DNA of 64,000 nt from Phreatobacter sp. (GTDB lineage: Bacteria > Pseudomonadota > Alphaproteobacteria > Rhizobiales > Phreatobacteraceae), in the NCBI RefSeq assembly GCF_016793595.1, contig NZ_JAEULY010000004.1, positions 186,001-250,000 on the forward strand, in the 5' to 3' direction. Shown here in pieces: positions 27,269 through 36,249 of this stretch. Position numbers and translations under genes: made by a program. The number at the start of each line of letters is the position of its first letter. Position 1 is the first letter of the stretch. The notes beneath the pieces are model-generated. The model was not told the origin of the DNA, did not search any database, and was given only the letters and a program-made list of their open reading frames with translations.

Positions 27269-27826
27269 ACGGCGGCGATGCTGAAGCTGCCGGTCGCCAA
27301 TGTCGATACCGACCAGCTCATCCCCGCCCGGTTCATGAAGGAGCCGCGCAAGCCCGAAGGCTACGGCCGCTTCCTGCTGCACGACCTGATGGCCGAAACC
27401 GACATGCCGAAGCCGGAGGCAGGCCAGACCATCCTCGTCGCCCGGCGCAATTTCGGCTGCGGCTCCTCGCGCGAGGCGGCGGTCTATGCGCTGGCCGATT
27501 TCGGCTTCCGGGCGGTGATCGCGCCGAGCTTCGGCGACATCTTCGCGTCGAACTGCGTCAAGAACGGCGTGGTGCCCGCGACCGTCAGCGAGACCGATGC
27601 CGAGGCGCTGCTGGCCGCAGGCAACCTGGCCGTCACCATCGATCTGGAGGCTCAGCGCATCGCCTGCGGCAATGTCGTCGTCGATTTCACCATCGATCCG
27701 GTCTGGCGCACCCAGCTTCTGAAGGGCTGGGACGACATCGACCTGACGCTGGCGGAAACACCGCGCATCGCAGCCTTCGCGGCGCGCGACGCCGTCGCGA
27801 GGCCGTGGAGCACTCCGAGGCGGTGA
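27248..27826 (+). CDS. leuD: 3-isopropylmalate dehydratase-type small subunit (LeuD-like)
   Basis: A 192-residue swivelling small subunit. Motifs are NVDTDQLIPARFMK near the N-terminus and RRNFGCGSSREAAVYAL, which contains the substrate-binding loop GCGSSRE, then APSFGDIFASNCVKNGVVP. It forms the active hydro-lyase with LeuC. Its start region is duplicated 80 bases upstream. The ATG at 27248 is the one that reads into the full protein. It is about the usual length for bacterial LeuD (around 200). Confidence 0.9.
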   Translation: MRPFTRETAAMLKLPVANVDTDQLIPARFMKEPRKPEGYGRFLLHDLMAETDMPKPEAGQTILVARRNFGCGSSREAAVYALADFGFRAVIAPSFGDIFASNCVKNGVVPATVSETDAEALLAAGNLAVTIDLEAQRIACGNVVVDFTIDPVWRTQLLKGWDDIDLTLAETPRIAAFAARDAVARPWSTPRR

Positions 27827-27844
27827 CCTTGGCATTGCGATTTC

Positions 27845-27860
27845 GTACGCATACGCGTAC
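27845..27860 (+). promoter_or_regulatory. Candidate yefM-yoeB operator
   Basis: An inverted repeat GTACGC-N4-GCGTAC located 10 bases before the antitoxin ATG. YefM-family antitoxins autoregulate by binding palindromes with a GTAC core, so this is a likely operator. Function is inferred from family knowledge and position. Confidence 0.5.
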
Positions 27861-27869
27861 ATTATCACC

Positions 27870-28124
27870 ATGCGTGTCACGACTTCCACTGAACTCCGCA
27901 AGAGCCTTGCGTCCACCCTCGATCAGGTGGCGAACGACCACACGCCCGTGCTGATCATGCGGGAAGGAGGCAAGCCGGCCGCCGTGCTCATCTCGCTGGA
28001 GGACTACACCTCCCTGGAGGAGACCAACTACCTGCTGCGCAGCCCGAGAAACCGCGAGAACCTTCTGGAATCAATTGCTGAATTCGACGCAGGTCTTGGC
28101 GTCGAGCGAAAGCTCGAGGAGTGA
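27870..28124 (+). CDS. yefM: Type II antitoxin, Phd/YefM family
   Basis: An 84-residue antitoxin with the typical opening MRVTTSTELRKSLASTLDQVANDHTPVLIMREGGKPAAVLISLEDY cut here into its recognisable parts: an N-terminal Phd/YefM DNA-binding dimerisation domain (residues 1-55) and a C-terminal toxin-neutralising segment (NYLLRSPRNRENLLESI). It binds and inhibits YoeB and represses its own promoter. Its stop overlaps the toxin GTG start by 4 bases. It begins 43 bases after leuD with its own candidate operator. Confidence 0.92.
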   Translation: MRVTTSTELRKSLASTLDQVANDHTPVLIMREGGKPAAVLISLEDYTSLEETNYLLRSPRNRENLLESIAEFDAGLGVERKLEE

Positions 28125-28366
28125 TCATCGCGTTCTCGCCACGTGCTTGGGACGATTATCGGCACTGGCAAGAGATGGAACGCAAACGGCTCAACAATCT
28201 CATCGAGGAATGCGGCCGAACGCCGTTCTCCGGCACGGGCAAGCCGGAGCCACTCAAGAACGAATTGCAGGGCTGGTGGTCGCGGCGCATCGACCACGAA
28301 CATCGCCTAGTCTACCGGGTGCGCGGCGACGTGCTTGAGATCGCCCAATGCCGCTACCACTACTGA
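28121..28366 (+). CDS. yoeB: Type II toxin YoeB (ribosome-dependent mRNA interferase)
   Basis: An 81-residue RelE-superfamily toxin that cleaves mRNA in the ribosomal A site. The protein matches YoeB over its whole length: AWDDYRHWQEMERKR, RRTPF-like GRTPFSGTGKPEPLKNEL, WWSRRIDHEHRLVYRV and the C-terminal CRYHY with the catalytic His-Tyr pair. The conserved Glu, Arg and His residues are all present, so it looks active. It starts with GTG, overlapping the yefM stop (GTGA). The stop converges with the GST gene 4 bases away. Confidence 0.92.
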   Translation: MIIAFSPRAWDDYRHWQEMERKRLNNLIEECGRTPFSGTGKPEPLKNELQGWWSRRIDHEHRLVYRVRGDVLEIAQCRYHY

Positions 28367-28370
28367 CGGG

Positions 28371-28991
28371 TCACTCCCCCGCCAGCGCGGCCTTCACCGC
28401 CGGACGCTGTTCCATCGCCTTCATATGCGCGGCGACCTTCGGGAAGCGGTTCACATCGACGCCGTCGCCCTCCAGCCAGCGCGACACCGTGTAGAGATAG
28501 GCGTCGGCGACCGTATAGGCCTCGCCCATCACCCACGGCCCTTTCAGGAAATCGCGCTCGATCAGCGCGAAGCTGGCCGCCATGGTCTCCGGCACCTTGG
28601 CGCGCATGTCGAGGAAGGAGCTCTCCTCCGTCGCCCAGCGGGCGCCGCGATGCTTGTGCGCGTGGTTCACATGCACCGTCGAGGACAGGTAGCTGGTGAA
28701 CGCCTGCATCTCGGCGAAGGCATGCGGATCGTCGAGCGGCGCGAGCTTCCTGTCGGGGTGGCTCTGGGCCACGAAGGCGAGGATCGCGACATTCTCGGTC
28801 AGCACGCCACGGTCGGTCACAAGGGCCGGCACGCGGCCCTTCGGGTTGACCGCGAGAAAAGCGGGCTTGGTCTGTTCGGCGGTGGCAAAATCGACCTTCA
28901 CCGGCTCGTAGTCCGCGCCGGCCTCTTCAAGGGCAATGCGCGATGCGAGCGCGCAGGTCTTCGGACCGTAGAAGAACTTCATCTTGGCCAT
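28371..28991 (-). CDS. Glutathione S-transferase family protein
   Basis: A 206-residue GST. The thioredoxin-like N-terminal domain (residues 1-80) has FYGPKTCALASRIALEEAG with a Cys at residue 13, as in beta-class bacterial GSTs, and the cis-Pro glutathione-binding segment GRVPALVTD followed by LTENVAI. An all-helical C-terminal domain contains MGEAYTVADAYLYTVSRWL, the N-capping box region. It would conjugate or bind glutathione in the cytoplasm. It begins 4 bases after the tyrS stop on the same strand, so the two are likely co-transcribed. Confidence 0.9.
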   Translation of the reverse strand: MAKMKFFYGPKTCALASRIALEEAGADYEPVKVDFATAEQTKPAFLAVNPKGRVPALVTDRGVLTENVAILAFVAQSHPDRKLAPLDDPHAFAEMQAFTSYLSSTVHVNHAHKHRGARWATEESSFLDMRAKVPETMAASFALIERDFLKGPWVMGEAYTVADAYLYTVSRWLEGDGVDVNRFPKVAAHMKAMEQRPAVKAALAGE

Positions 28992-28995
28992 TGTC

Positions 28996-30249
28996 TCATC
29001 CCGCCTTCACGAGGACATGCTTCTTGCGGCCGAAGGACAGCTTGGCGACGCCGTCCCTGAGCGCAGCGGCGGTGACGGTCGCCTGGGGGTCCGTCACCGT
29101 TTCGTCGTTGATCTTCAGGCCGCCGCCCGCGACCTGCCGGCGCGCCTCGCCGTTGGAGGCGACGAGGCCCGCGCGCACGAACAGGTTCAGCACGCCGATG
29201 CCGGCGGCAAGCTCGGCCTCGGGCACGGTGACCACCGGCAGGTCATCGCCGAGCGCGCCCTGCTCGAAGGTCTTCTTCGCGGTCTCGGCCGCCGCCTCCG
29301 CAGCCTCGCGGCCACGGATCAGCGCGGTCGCCTCGGTCGCGAGAACCTTCTTGGCCTCGTTGATCTCGGCGCCCTGAAGCGCCGCAAGACGGTCGATCTC
29401 CGCCATCGGCAGCAGCGTGAACAGTTTGAGGAAGCGCGCGACATCGCCGTCCTCGGTGTTCCGCCAGAACTGCCAGTAGTCGTAGTTCGACAGCATGTCG
29501 GCGTTGAGCCAGACCGCGCCGGCCGCCGTCTTGCCCATCTTGGCGCCCGAAGAAGTCGTCAGCAGCGGGCAGGTCAGCGCGTAGAGCTGGTGCGTGCCCA
29601 TGCGCCGGCCGAGATCGACGCCGGTGACGATGTTGCCCCACTGGTCCGAGCCGCCCATCTGCAGGTTGGTGCCGTAGCGGCGCGCCAGTTCGACGAAATC
29701 GTAGGACTGGAGGATCATGTAGTTGAACTCGATGAACGAGAGTTCCTGCTCGCGCTCCAGCCGCATGCGCACCGAATCCATGGTCAGCATGCGGTTCACC
29801 GAGAAATGCCGGCCGATATCCCTGAGCATCTCGATGTAGTTGAGCCTGGTCAGCCACTCCGCATTGTCGGCCATGATGGCGTCGGTCCTGCCCTCGCCAT
29901 AGGTCAGGAGCCGCGCGAAGACACCCTTCAGCGCGTTCTTGTTGGCCTCGATGTCGTCGAGCGACAGGATCTTGCGCGTCTCGTCGCGGCCGGAGGGGTC
30001 GCCGACGCGGGTGGTGCCGCCGCCCATCAGCGTGATCGGCTTGCCGGCGCCGGTCGCCTGCATCCAGTGCAGCATCATGATCGACAGCAGGTGCCCGACA
30101 TGCAGCGAAGGGGCGGTGCAGTCATAGCCCACATAGGCCACGACCTCCCCCTTGGCCGCCAGGGCGTCGAGGCCCTGCATATCGGACATCTGGTGGATGA
30201 ACCCGCGCTCGGTGAGGGTGCGCAGGAAGTCGGAAGCCGGGGCGGTCAT
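28996..30249 (-). CDS. tyrS: Tyrosyl-tRNA synthetase
   Basis: A 417-residue class I aminoacyl-tRNA synthetase. The HIGH-type motif is [11 protein letters not shown], the tyrosine pocket is in [10 protein letters not shown] and [14 protein letters not shown], and the KMSKS equivalent is [12 protein letters not shown]-terminal S4-like RNA-binding domain (about residues 350-415) ends with [13 protein letters not shown]. It charges tRNA-Tyr and is essential. It is divergent from anmK across 102 bases. Confidence 0.97.
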   Translation of the reverse strand: MTAPASDFLRTLTERGFIHQMSDMQGLDALAAKGEVVAYVGYDCTAPSLHVGHLLSIMMLHWMQATGAGKPITLMGGGTTRVGDPSGRDETRKILSLDDIEANKNALKGVFARLLTYGEGRTDAIMADNAEWLTRLNYIEMLRDIGRHFSVNRMLTMDSVRMRLEREQELSFIEFNYMILQSYDFVELARRYGTNLQMGGSDQWGNIVTGVDLGRRMGTHQLYALTCPLLTTSSGAKMGKTAAGAVWLNADMLSNYDYWQFWRNTEDGDVARFLKLFTLLPMAEIDRLAALQGAEINEAKKVLATEATALIRGREAAEAAAETAKKTFEQGALGDDLPVVTVPEAELAAGIGVLNLFVRAGLVASNGEARRQVAGGGLKINDETVTDPQATVTAAALRDGVAKLSFGRKKHVLVKAG

Positions 30250-30351
30250 GATCTTTCCAGTTGGCGTTGATTCACCGGACCTCGCGCCCGGCGGAGGCGC
30301 GGTGTAGCAGAGGAAAGGCTCAATTTCATCTGATCGATTCGGTTAGTTTCC

Positions 30352-31443
30352 ATGCGCGCCATCGGCCTGATGTCCGGAACCTCGATGGACGGCGTCGATG
30401 TGGCACTCATCGATACCAATGGCGAAGCGATTTCCGCCTTCGGCCCCACCGGCTATCGGGCCTATACGGAAGACGAGCGCGCCCTGCTGCGCGCGGCGCT
30501 GAAAGAGGGCGCCGCCCTCGCCGACCGCACCTCCCGCACGCCGCTCATGGCGAAGGCCGAGGACCTGATCACCCGCGCCCATGCCGACGCCGTCGAGCTG
30601 TTCCTGGAGAAGAACGGCCTCACCCGCGCCGATATCGGCGTCGTCGGCTTTCACGGCCAGACCGTGCTGCACCGCCCGGACATCGGCCTCACCGTTCAGA
30701 TCGGCGACGGCGTGGCGCTCCGGCAGCGGCTCGGCATCCCCGTCGTCTACGACCTCCGCCAGGCCGATGTCGCGGCCGGCGGCCAGGGCGCGCCCCTCGT
30801 GCCCGTCTTCCACCGGGCGCTCGCGGCGCAGAAAGCCCTGCCCCGCCCGCTCGCGGTGGTGAATATCGGCGGCGTCGCCAATGTGACGCTGATCGGCGCG
30901 AACGACGAGCTCCTCGCCTTCGATACCGGCCCCGGCAATGCGCTGGTCGACGACTGGATCGCCGAGCGGACCGGAGAACGCATGGATGCGGGCGGGGCAG
31001 TCGCCGCGCGCGGACGCGCGGACGAGGCGCTGCTTGCATGGCTTCTGGTCCATCCGTTCTTCGCCAAGCCACCGCCGAAATCGCTGGACCGCAACGCCTT
31101 CGCCTATTCCGTCGTCGGCACGGTCGCGACGGAGGACGGCGCGGCGACGCTGACGGCCTTCACCGCCCGTTCCATTGCCCGCGCAGCCGATTTCGTGAGG
31201 GAGCGCCCGGCACTCTGGATCGTCTGCGGCGGCGGCGCGAAGAATCCGGAACTGCTGCGCCTTCTGGCCGAGGCGGCGCGCGCCGAGGTCCGGACCGGCG
31301 AGGATGTCGGCTGGTCCTCCGATTTCCTCGAAGCGCAGGCCTTTGCCTTCCTCGCCGTTCGGTCGATGCGCGGCCTGCCGCTGACCTTCCCCGCGACCAC
31401 CGGCGTAAAAGCGCCCGTCAGCGGCGGCGTGATCGTGGAATAG
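30352..31443 (+). CDS. anmK: Anhydro-N-acetylmuramic acid kinase
   Basis: A 363-residue ASKHA-fold kinase that phosphorylates and opens 1,6-anhydro-MurNAc to MurNAc-6-phosphate in murein recycling. Signature segments are MSGTSMDGVDVALIDTNG, GFHGQTVLHRP, VNIGGVANVTLIG, FDTGPGNALVDDW and VCGGGAKNPELL. Length matches the family (about 360-370). It is divergent from tyrS and followed by a rhodanese gene on the same strand. Confidence 0.95.
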   Translation: MRAIGLMSGTSMDGVDVALIDTNGEAISAFGPTGYRAYTEDERALLRAALKEGAALADRTSRTPLMAKAEDLITRAHADAVELFLEKNGLTRADIGVVGFHGQTVLHRPDIGLTVQIGDGVALRQRLGIPVVYDLRQADVAAGGQGAPLVPVFHRALAAQKALPRPLAVVNIGGVANVTLIGANDELLAFDTGPGNALVDDWIAERTGERMDAGGAVAARGRADEALLAWLLVHPFFAKPPPKSLDRNAFAYSVVGTVATEDGAATLTAFTARSIARAADFVRERPALWIVCGGGAKNPELLRLLAEAARAEVRTGEDVGWSSDFLEAQAFAFLAVRSMRGLPLTFPATTGVKAPVSGGVIVE

Positions 31444-31495
31444 GCGCGCGAGACGGCCTAGTATCGCCGCCACGCCTGCCACCATCGAGAACCCG

Positions 31496-31813
31496 ATGCC
31501 CGTTCACGACCTTTCGCCCGCCGACGTCGCCGCCGGCCTTGCCGACGACACCATGCTGCTGATCGACGTGCGCGAGCCGCACGAAGTCGCCATGGCGCGC
31601 ATCCCGGAGGCCGTGAACCTGCCGCTGTCGAGCTTCGATGTCCGCGACATTCCCGATCCGCAGGGCCGGCGCGTCGTCTTCCTCTGCGCCGGAGGCGTCA
31701 GGTCGGTGCAGGCATCCGAGATCGCTCAGGGTCACGGCAAGCCCTATGACGCGCATCTCGCGGGTGGCCTCAAGGCCTGGGCCATGGCCGGCCAGCCGTT
31801 CGAACGGGGTTGA
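31496..31813 (+). CDS. Rhodanese-like domain protein
   Basis: A 105-residue single rhodanese domain. LIDVREPHEVAMARIPEAVNLPLS is the family's N-terminal signature, and the active-site loop is FLCAGGVRSVQAS with the persulfide-carrying Cys. It may transfer sulfur or reduce a thiol in the cytoplasm, and the partner is unknown. It follows anmK by 52 bases and converges with the AsmA-like gene with 3 bases between the stops. Confidence 0.88.
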   Translation: MPVHDLSPADVAAGLADDTMLLIDVREPHEVAMARIPEAVNLPLSSFDVRDIPDPQGRRVVFLCAGGVRSVQASEIAQGHGKPYDAHLAGGLKAWAMAGQPFERG

Positions 31814-31816
31814 GGC

Positions 31817-34800
31817 TCAGCGCTGCGTCGAGCCGACCGTATCGTCCAGCCGGGGCGTGGCAGCGCGGCCGGAGTTGCCGCGGAACTCGAACATCTTGCG
31901 CAGGAAGCCGGGGGTCACCGCGGAAAGCGGATTGATCATCAGGCGGGGCGCGCTGACGGCGCCGGATATCTGGTAGGTGATGCCGAAGACGCCCTCGTCC
32001 GGCGAGCCGCCCATGAACAGGCCGAGCACGGGGATGCGCGCAAAGATGTTGTTCAGCGCATAGGCGGGCACGTAGGTACCGCGCAGGAGCAGCCGATCCC
32101 GGCCGGGATCGAACTCGCCTTCGACGGTCGCGCCTATGGCGGCGCCCCACAGGAGGCCATCGGCAATGCTGACCTTGCCGTCGGTACGCGCGAAATTGGC
32201 GCGCAGGCGCGTGAAGGCGAAGGCGTCGTTGCCCGCCGGCGGCGGCGGCGCGGCCTGACCACGGCTGTTATTCGGCGGCTCGCCGGCCGCAGCCACCATG
32301 CCGGAAATGGCGCGGTCGCCACGAATGCCGAAATTGGTGATCTCGACGGCGCCCTGACGGATGTCCCCGCCGGGCTGGATCGGCGACATGACCAGCGCGA
32401 GGTCGCCGCCCTGCAACGAGCGGTAGATGTCGAGGAAGCGCAGCAGCGCCCCGGCATCGCCGGCCGAGACGGCAATCCGGGCTGCATTGCCTTGTCCGCG
32501 CTGTTCCACCGCGAAGGGCGCATTGCGCCCGACCCGGCCCGAGGCCGTCAGCGACCGGATCTCCGAGCCGCGGCGCGCCAGGCGCAGTTCGAGCTGGCGG
32601 ATCACCTCGCCGCCGCTGCCGGCAACGGCCGCCACCTTGAAGTCGAGTTCCATCTCGCCGGTCGCCGGCTCGGCGGCAGCCGTGCGGCCGGAACCGAGGC
32701 GGGGTGTCTCGGTCAGTGATTTCAGCAGGTTGCGCGCATCGATGACCTCGCCGCGCGCGGTGACGCGATGGCCGGCCCCGGCGCGCTCGACGCGCACATT
32801 CATGCGGTCGCCGTCGGACAGGTTGTAAGCGGGGAATGTGCCGGAGACGAGCGCGCCCTTGTCGTCGAAGGTCGCCGAGCCGCGCACCAGCACGCCACGG
32901 CTCTCGACCAGCAGGTCCTCGAGCTTCCAGCCATCGTCGCCCTCGACCGCAATGAAACGCGCCCGGGCGGCCTGTCCGCGCGGCTTGGTCCAGCCGGGCA
33001 GCAGGTCGGCCAGCGCCGCCGGACCCAGGTCCACCTCGACATTGTAGCGGCCGGAATCCTCGCCCACCGTCATCACCCGGACGGGCGTCGGCCCGGCGAT
33101 GCGCGGGCCGATATTGAGGCCGAGCCGCGCCCGGCCGCGATCGTCCAGCGTCGCCGTGAGGCGAATTTCCGGCTTCGCCTCGGGCCGGGGCTTGCGATAC
33201 TCGAAATTCGCCTGCGCGCCGCCGAGCACGCCCTGCCCGCGCATGGTGAAGGTGCGCGGCGTCGTCTGGACCTTGAAGGCGGCGCGCTCGACGCGCATGT
33301 CGCCGAAGGCATTGTCGGCGGCGAAGCCGGTGAAATCGGCGTCCACCACATAATCGATCAGGTTCGGCTGGAAGGTCTCGGTCAGCGGCACGTTGACCGT
33401 GACATTGGCGACCACCGCGCCGTCGACCTTGCCCGAGGGCAGAGTCGGCCCCGTGGCGGCACCCTTGAACGCCTCCTGACCGAGCAGCGCGAAGGCGGCG
33501 TCCGCCGTGCCCTGCAGCCGGAACCGGCTGACCGACTGCGCCGGCTGGATGCGATGATCGGCAATGTCGAAGGACCCCTGGCTCAGCACCAGCCGCTTGC
33601 CGGGAACCGGCTCCAGCATTCCCCGCAACACCGAAAGCTGGGCCATCTGGCCATCGACCACGACGTCGATATCGGTGCCGGAGAGCGGCGAGAGGCCCGG
33701 CAGGACGCGCAGCGCCGTGCCGCGCAGCTTCGCGCGCACCGATAGCGCGTCCTTTTCGAGAACCCAGTGCCTGGTGGCCAGCAGGCCCGCCGGCACGGTG
33801 ACGCGCACGCTCGTCTCCTCGGTCGTGCCGCCCGCCATGTTGTCGGCGACCCAGTCGCGCACATGCGGGTTCGAGGCACGCGGCCAGAGCTGCAACGCTG
33901 TCGCGATCGGCATCTTTCCGGCGCGCAGGTCGAGCGAGATGGCCGGCGAAGCGCCCGTGAAACTGATCTGCCCGGAGAGGCTGGCGAGGGGGTCCGCGCC
34001 CTGATCAACGGTCAGCCGCTCGATGCTCAGCGTCTTTGGCCCCGGTTCAAAGACGAAGCGCGCGTCGCGGACGTTGATCGGCACCGGCTGCTCATGCGGG
34101 TTGAGCACGGAGGTCACCGCCTTGACGTTCGAGACCTCGACGACGAGCGGCTCGCCCGCCTTGGCGGGCGGCGTCACCAGCCCGTTCAGCTCGGCGCGGT
34201 TGTGCCCGGAAACGACCTGGACGCGGTCGACGATCAGCCCGCGGTCGCCGGCCTTCCAGTGCACGTCGGCAGCGATCTCGTCGATAACCACGCGCATGGC
34301 GGCGTCGTTGAGATCACCGACCTCGCCACGACCGAGACTGACGCGCCCCGAGAAGCCGGAGGGGTCGCCGGAGGCGTCGAGAACCGCCTGCAGCGCGCCG
34401 GAAATCGGCGTGTCCGCGTAGAAGACCTGCGGCCCCTGAACCGCGAGGCTGAGATCGCGCGGCGACATTCCGGTCATGGTCACGTCGATCCGCCGCCGGC
34501 CCTCGGCATCGCGCGGGGTGACCATCGCGGTGGAGGTCCAGCGCGCGCCGGACCCGGAGGCGTCGATGCCAAGCGAGAGGCCGCCCTGCTGCGGTGCGGT
34601 CAGGTCGAGATCGATGCCGGCGAAGACGAAGCGCTTGCCGGAGCGCACATCGTCGACGATCACGGTGCCGTTTCGCAGGCCGAAGCCGGTCAACCGGTGG
34701 CCGTCGAGGCCGGAGCGCTCGAAAATGTCGAGCCAGATGCCGAGGCGGCGGAAGGGCGAAAGCTCCGGCTCCGGCAGGGTCGAGGTAAGCTCCGCCTGCG

Positions 34801-35416
34801 GCTGCTGGGCCGGCTGTGACGGTGTCGGACCCGCATCCTCCGGCAATTGCGCCCTGAAGCGCCCGGCCGCGAGGGCGATCTGACCGTCTTCGCCGACCTT
34901 CAGCGCCACCGACGCGCCAACCAGATCGACCCGTCGGATGGCCGGCCGCCCGAGCAGCGGCAGCCCGTCGAGCTCCAGCGCGATGCGCGGCATGGAGGCG
35001 ACGCGGCGGCCATCGACGTCCTTGATGACGACATCGCGCGCCTCGATCTCGACCCGGCCCTGCCCATCCCGCGCGGCCACCGCCGAACCGATGCTCACCT
35101 GCCGGCCGTCGCCGAGCTGGTCGGACAGCGAGCGCGCGATCCACGGCGTCAGCATGTCGAGGCCGACGCCACTGCCGACGCGCATCTGCCAGGCAAGAAT
35201 GAGAATCGGCGTCGAGATGAGAAGGACGAGGGCCGCGGCTATGCCGACGGACCATCGCCGGCGTGCCGACCAGCAGGAAACGGGGCCGCCGCACAATGCC
35301 AGGAGAAAGGCAGGAATCCGGCGGTTGGACCAGCGCGGCCCCAGGCGACGCGCCACCGATTCGTCCGCCGGAACGGCAGACGCGGGACCACGGCCCTGAT
35401 CGGCGCGCCACTCCAT
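31817..35416 (-). CDS. AsmA/YhdP-like inner-membrane-anchored protein (DUF3971-AsmA2)
   Basis: A 1199-residue protein with an Arg-rich cytoplasmic N-terminus, one membrane helix at about residues 56-80 (VGIAAALVLLISTPILILAW) and a very long, beta-rich periplasmic part. Repeated short amphipathic strands and the C-terminal GTYVPAYALNNIFARIPVLG followed by GITYQISG are typical of the AsmA/YhdP/TamB group. Current models describe these proteins as bridges for phospholipid transport to the outer membrane. The start at 35416 (MEWRADQGRG) is the longest option, and a later start closer to the membrane helix is possible. It is divergent from the peroxiredoxin gene. Confidence 0.82.
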   Translation of the reverse strand: MEWRADQGRGPASAVPADESVARRLGPRWSNRRIPAFLLALCGGPVSCWSARRRWSVGIAAALVLLISTPILILAWQMRVGSGVGLDMLTPWIARSLSDQLGDGRQVSIGSAVAARDGQGRVEIEARDVVIKDVDGRRVASMPRIALELDGLPLLGRPAIRRVDLVGASVALKVGEDGQIALAAGRFRAQLPEDAGPTPSQPAQQPQAELTSTLPEPELSPFRRLGIWLDIFERSGLDGHRLTGFGLRNGTVIVDDVRSGKRFVFAGIDLDLTAPQQGGLSLGIDASGSGARWTSTAMVTPRDAEGRRRIDVTMTGMSPRDLSLAVQGPQVFYADTPISGALQAVLDASGDPSGFSGRVSLGRGEVGDLNDAAMRVVIDEIAADVHWKAGDRGLIVDRVQVVSGHNRAELNGLVTPPAKAGEPLVVEVSNVKAVTSVLNPHEQPVPINVRDARFVFEPGPKTLSIERLTVDQGADPLASLSGQISFTGASPAISLDLRAGKMPIATALQLWPRASNPHVRDWVADNMAGGTTEETSVRVTVPAGLLATRHWVLEKDALSVRAKLRGTALRVLPGLSPLSGTDIDVVVDGQMAQLSVLRGMLEPVPGKRLVLSQGSFDIADHRIQPAQSVSRFRLQGTADAAFALLGQEAFKGAATGPTLPSGKVDGAVVANVTVNVPLTETFQPNLIDYVVDADFTGFAADNAFGDMRVERAAFKVQTTPRTFTMRGQGVLGGAQANFEYRKPRPEAKPEIRLTATLDDRGRARLGLNIGPRIAGPTPVRVMTVGEDSGRYNVEVDLGPAALADLLPGWTKPRGQAARARFIAVEGDDGWKLEDLLVESRGVLVRGSATFDDKGALVSGTFPAYNLSDGDRMNVRVERAGAGHRVTARGEVIDARNLLKSLTETPRLGSGRTAAAEPATGEMELDFKVAAVAGSGGEVIRQLELRLARRGSEIRSLTASGRVGRNAPFAVEQRGQGNAARIAVSAGDAGALLRFLDIYRSLQGGDLALVMSPIQPGGDIRQGAVEITNFGIRGDRAISGMVAAAGEPPNNSRGQAAPPPPAGNDAFAFTRLRANFARTDGKVSIADGLLWGAAIGATVEGEFDPGRDRLLLRGTYVPAYALNNIFARIPVLGLFMGGSPDEGVFGITYQISGAVSAPRLMINPLSAVTPGFLRKMFEFRGNSGRAATPRLDDTVGSTQR

Positions 35417-35706
35417 CCCTCGGTCGTCCCCCGCCTTGCTGGGCTCTCCGGCCCGGAACCATCACCTCGCGGCGCCCAAACGCCGGCACGCAATCCCCGG
35501 CGCCCAAACGCCGATATGTCAGAACCTGCCTGACCCCGCCTTAACCATACGTTAGGCAAGAAAAAGCAGGTGTCGCCTCATCCGAGGCTTATAGGCCATC
35601 GGCTGGACGAATCCACGCCGGACACCCACGATCCCCGATAGAAAACCGGAACCGCTCTGCAGCGAGCCGGAACATCGGCCACAAAGCCGACGAAAGGAAG
35701 GCGCGA

Positions 35707-36171
35707 ATGTCATTGGAAACGGGCGACAAGGCCCCCGCTTTCGCGCTGCCCGGCCCCGCCGGCGCCACGGTGCGGCTGGCCGACTTCAAGGGCCGCAAGG
35801 TCGCCCTGTTCTTCTATCCGAAAGCCAATACGAGCCTGTGCATCGCCGAGGCGCAGGATTTCGAGCGGCTGACCGGAGCCTTCGCGGAAGCCGGAACCGC
35901 CGTGGTCGGCGTCTCGCGCGATCCGCTCAAGGCAGTTGAGAAATTCCGCGACAAGCAGGATCTGACCCTGCCGCTCGCGACCGACGAGACAGGCCGCATG
36001 CTCGAAGCCTACGGCGTCTGGGTCGAGAAGACGCTGTACGGACGGCGCTTCATGGGCGTCGAGCGGGCGACGTTCCTGATCGATGCGAAGGGTCGCATCG
36101 CCCGCGTCTGGCGCAAGGTCCGCGTCAAGGGTCACGCCGAGGAGGTGCTCGCCGCCGCGCGGGCCCTGTGA
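35707..36171 (+). CDS. Peroxiredoxin, Bcp/PrxQ type, single peroxidatic Cys
   Basis: A 154-residue thiol peroxidase. The peroxidatic motif is FFYPKANTSLCIAEAQDF, with Cys in the P...T..C context. The resolving Cys that E. coli Bcp has five residues later is replaced by Gln (AEAQDF), so this would work as a 1-Cys enzyme and need an external thiol. The rest matches Bcp, including VVGVSRDPLKAVEKFRDKQDLTLPLATD and FLIDAKGRIARVWRKV. AAGGAAGG lies just upstream of the ATG. It precedes an M23 peptidase gene. Confidence 0.88.
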   Translation: MSLETGDKAPAFALPGPAGATVRLADFKGRKVALFFYPKANTSLCIAEAQDFERLTGAFAEAGTAVVGVSRDPLKAVEKFRDKQDLTLPLATDETGRMLEAYGVWVEKTLYGRRFMGVERATFLIDAKGRIARVWRKVRVKGHAEEVLAAARAL

Positions 36172-36249
36172 ACCGCCGGGTCGCGGGCACGGTTCGTTAA
36201 CCTTAATCGGCGGTAATGCGGCGTCCCGTTCGCGTACGGATGTTCGCCG

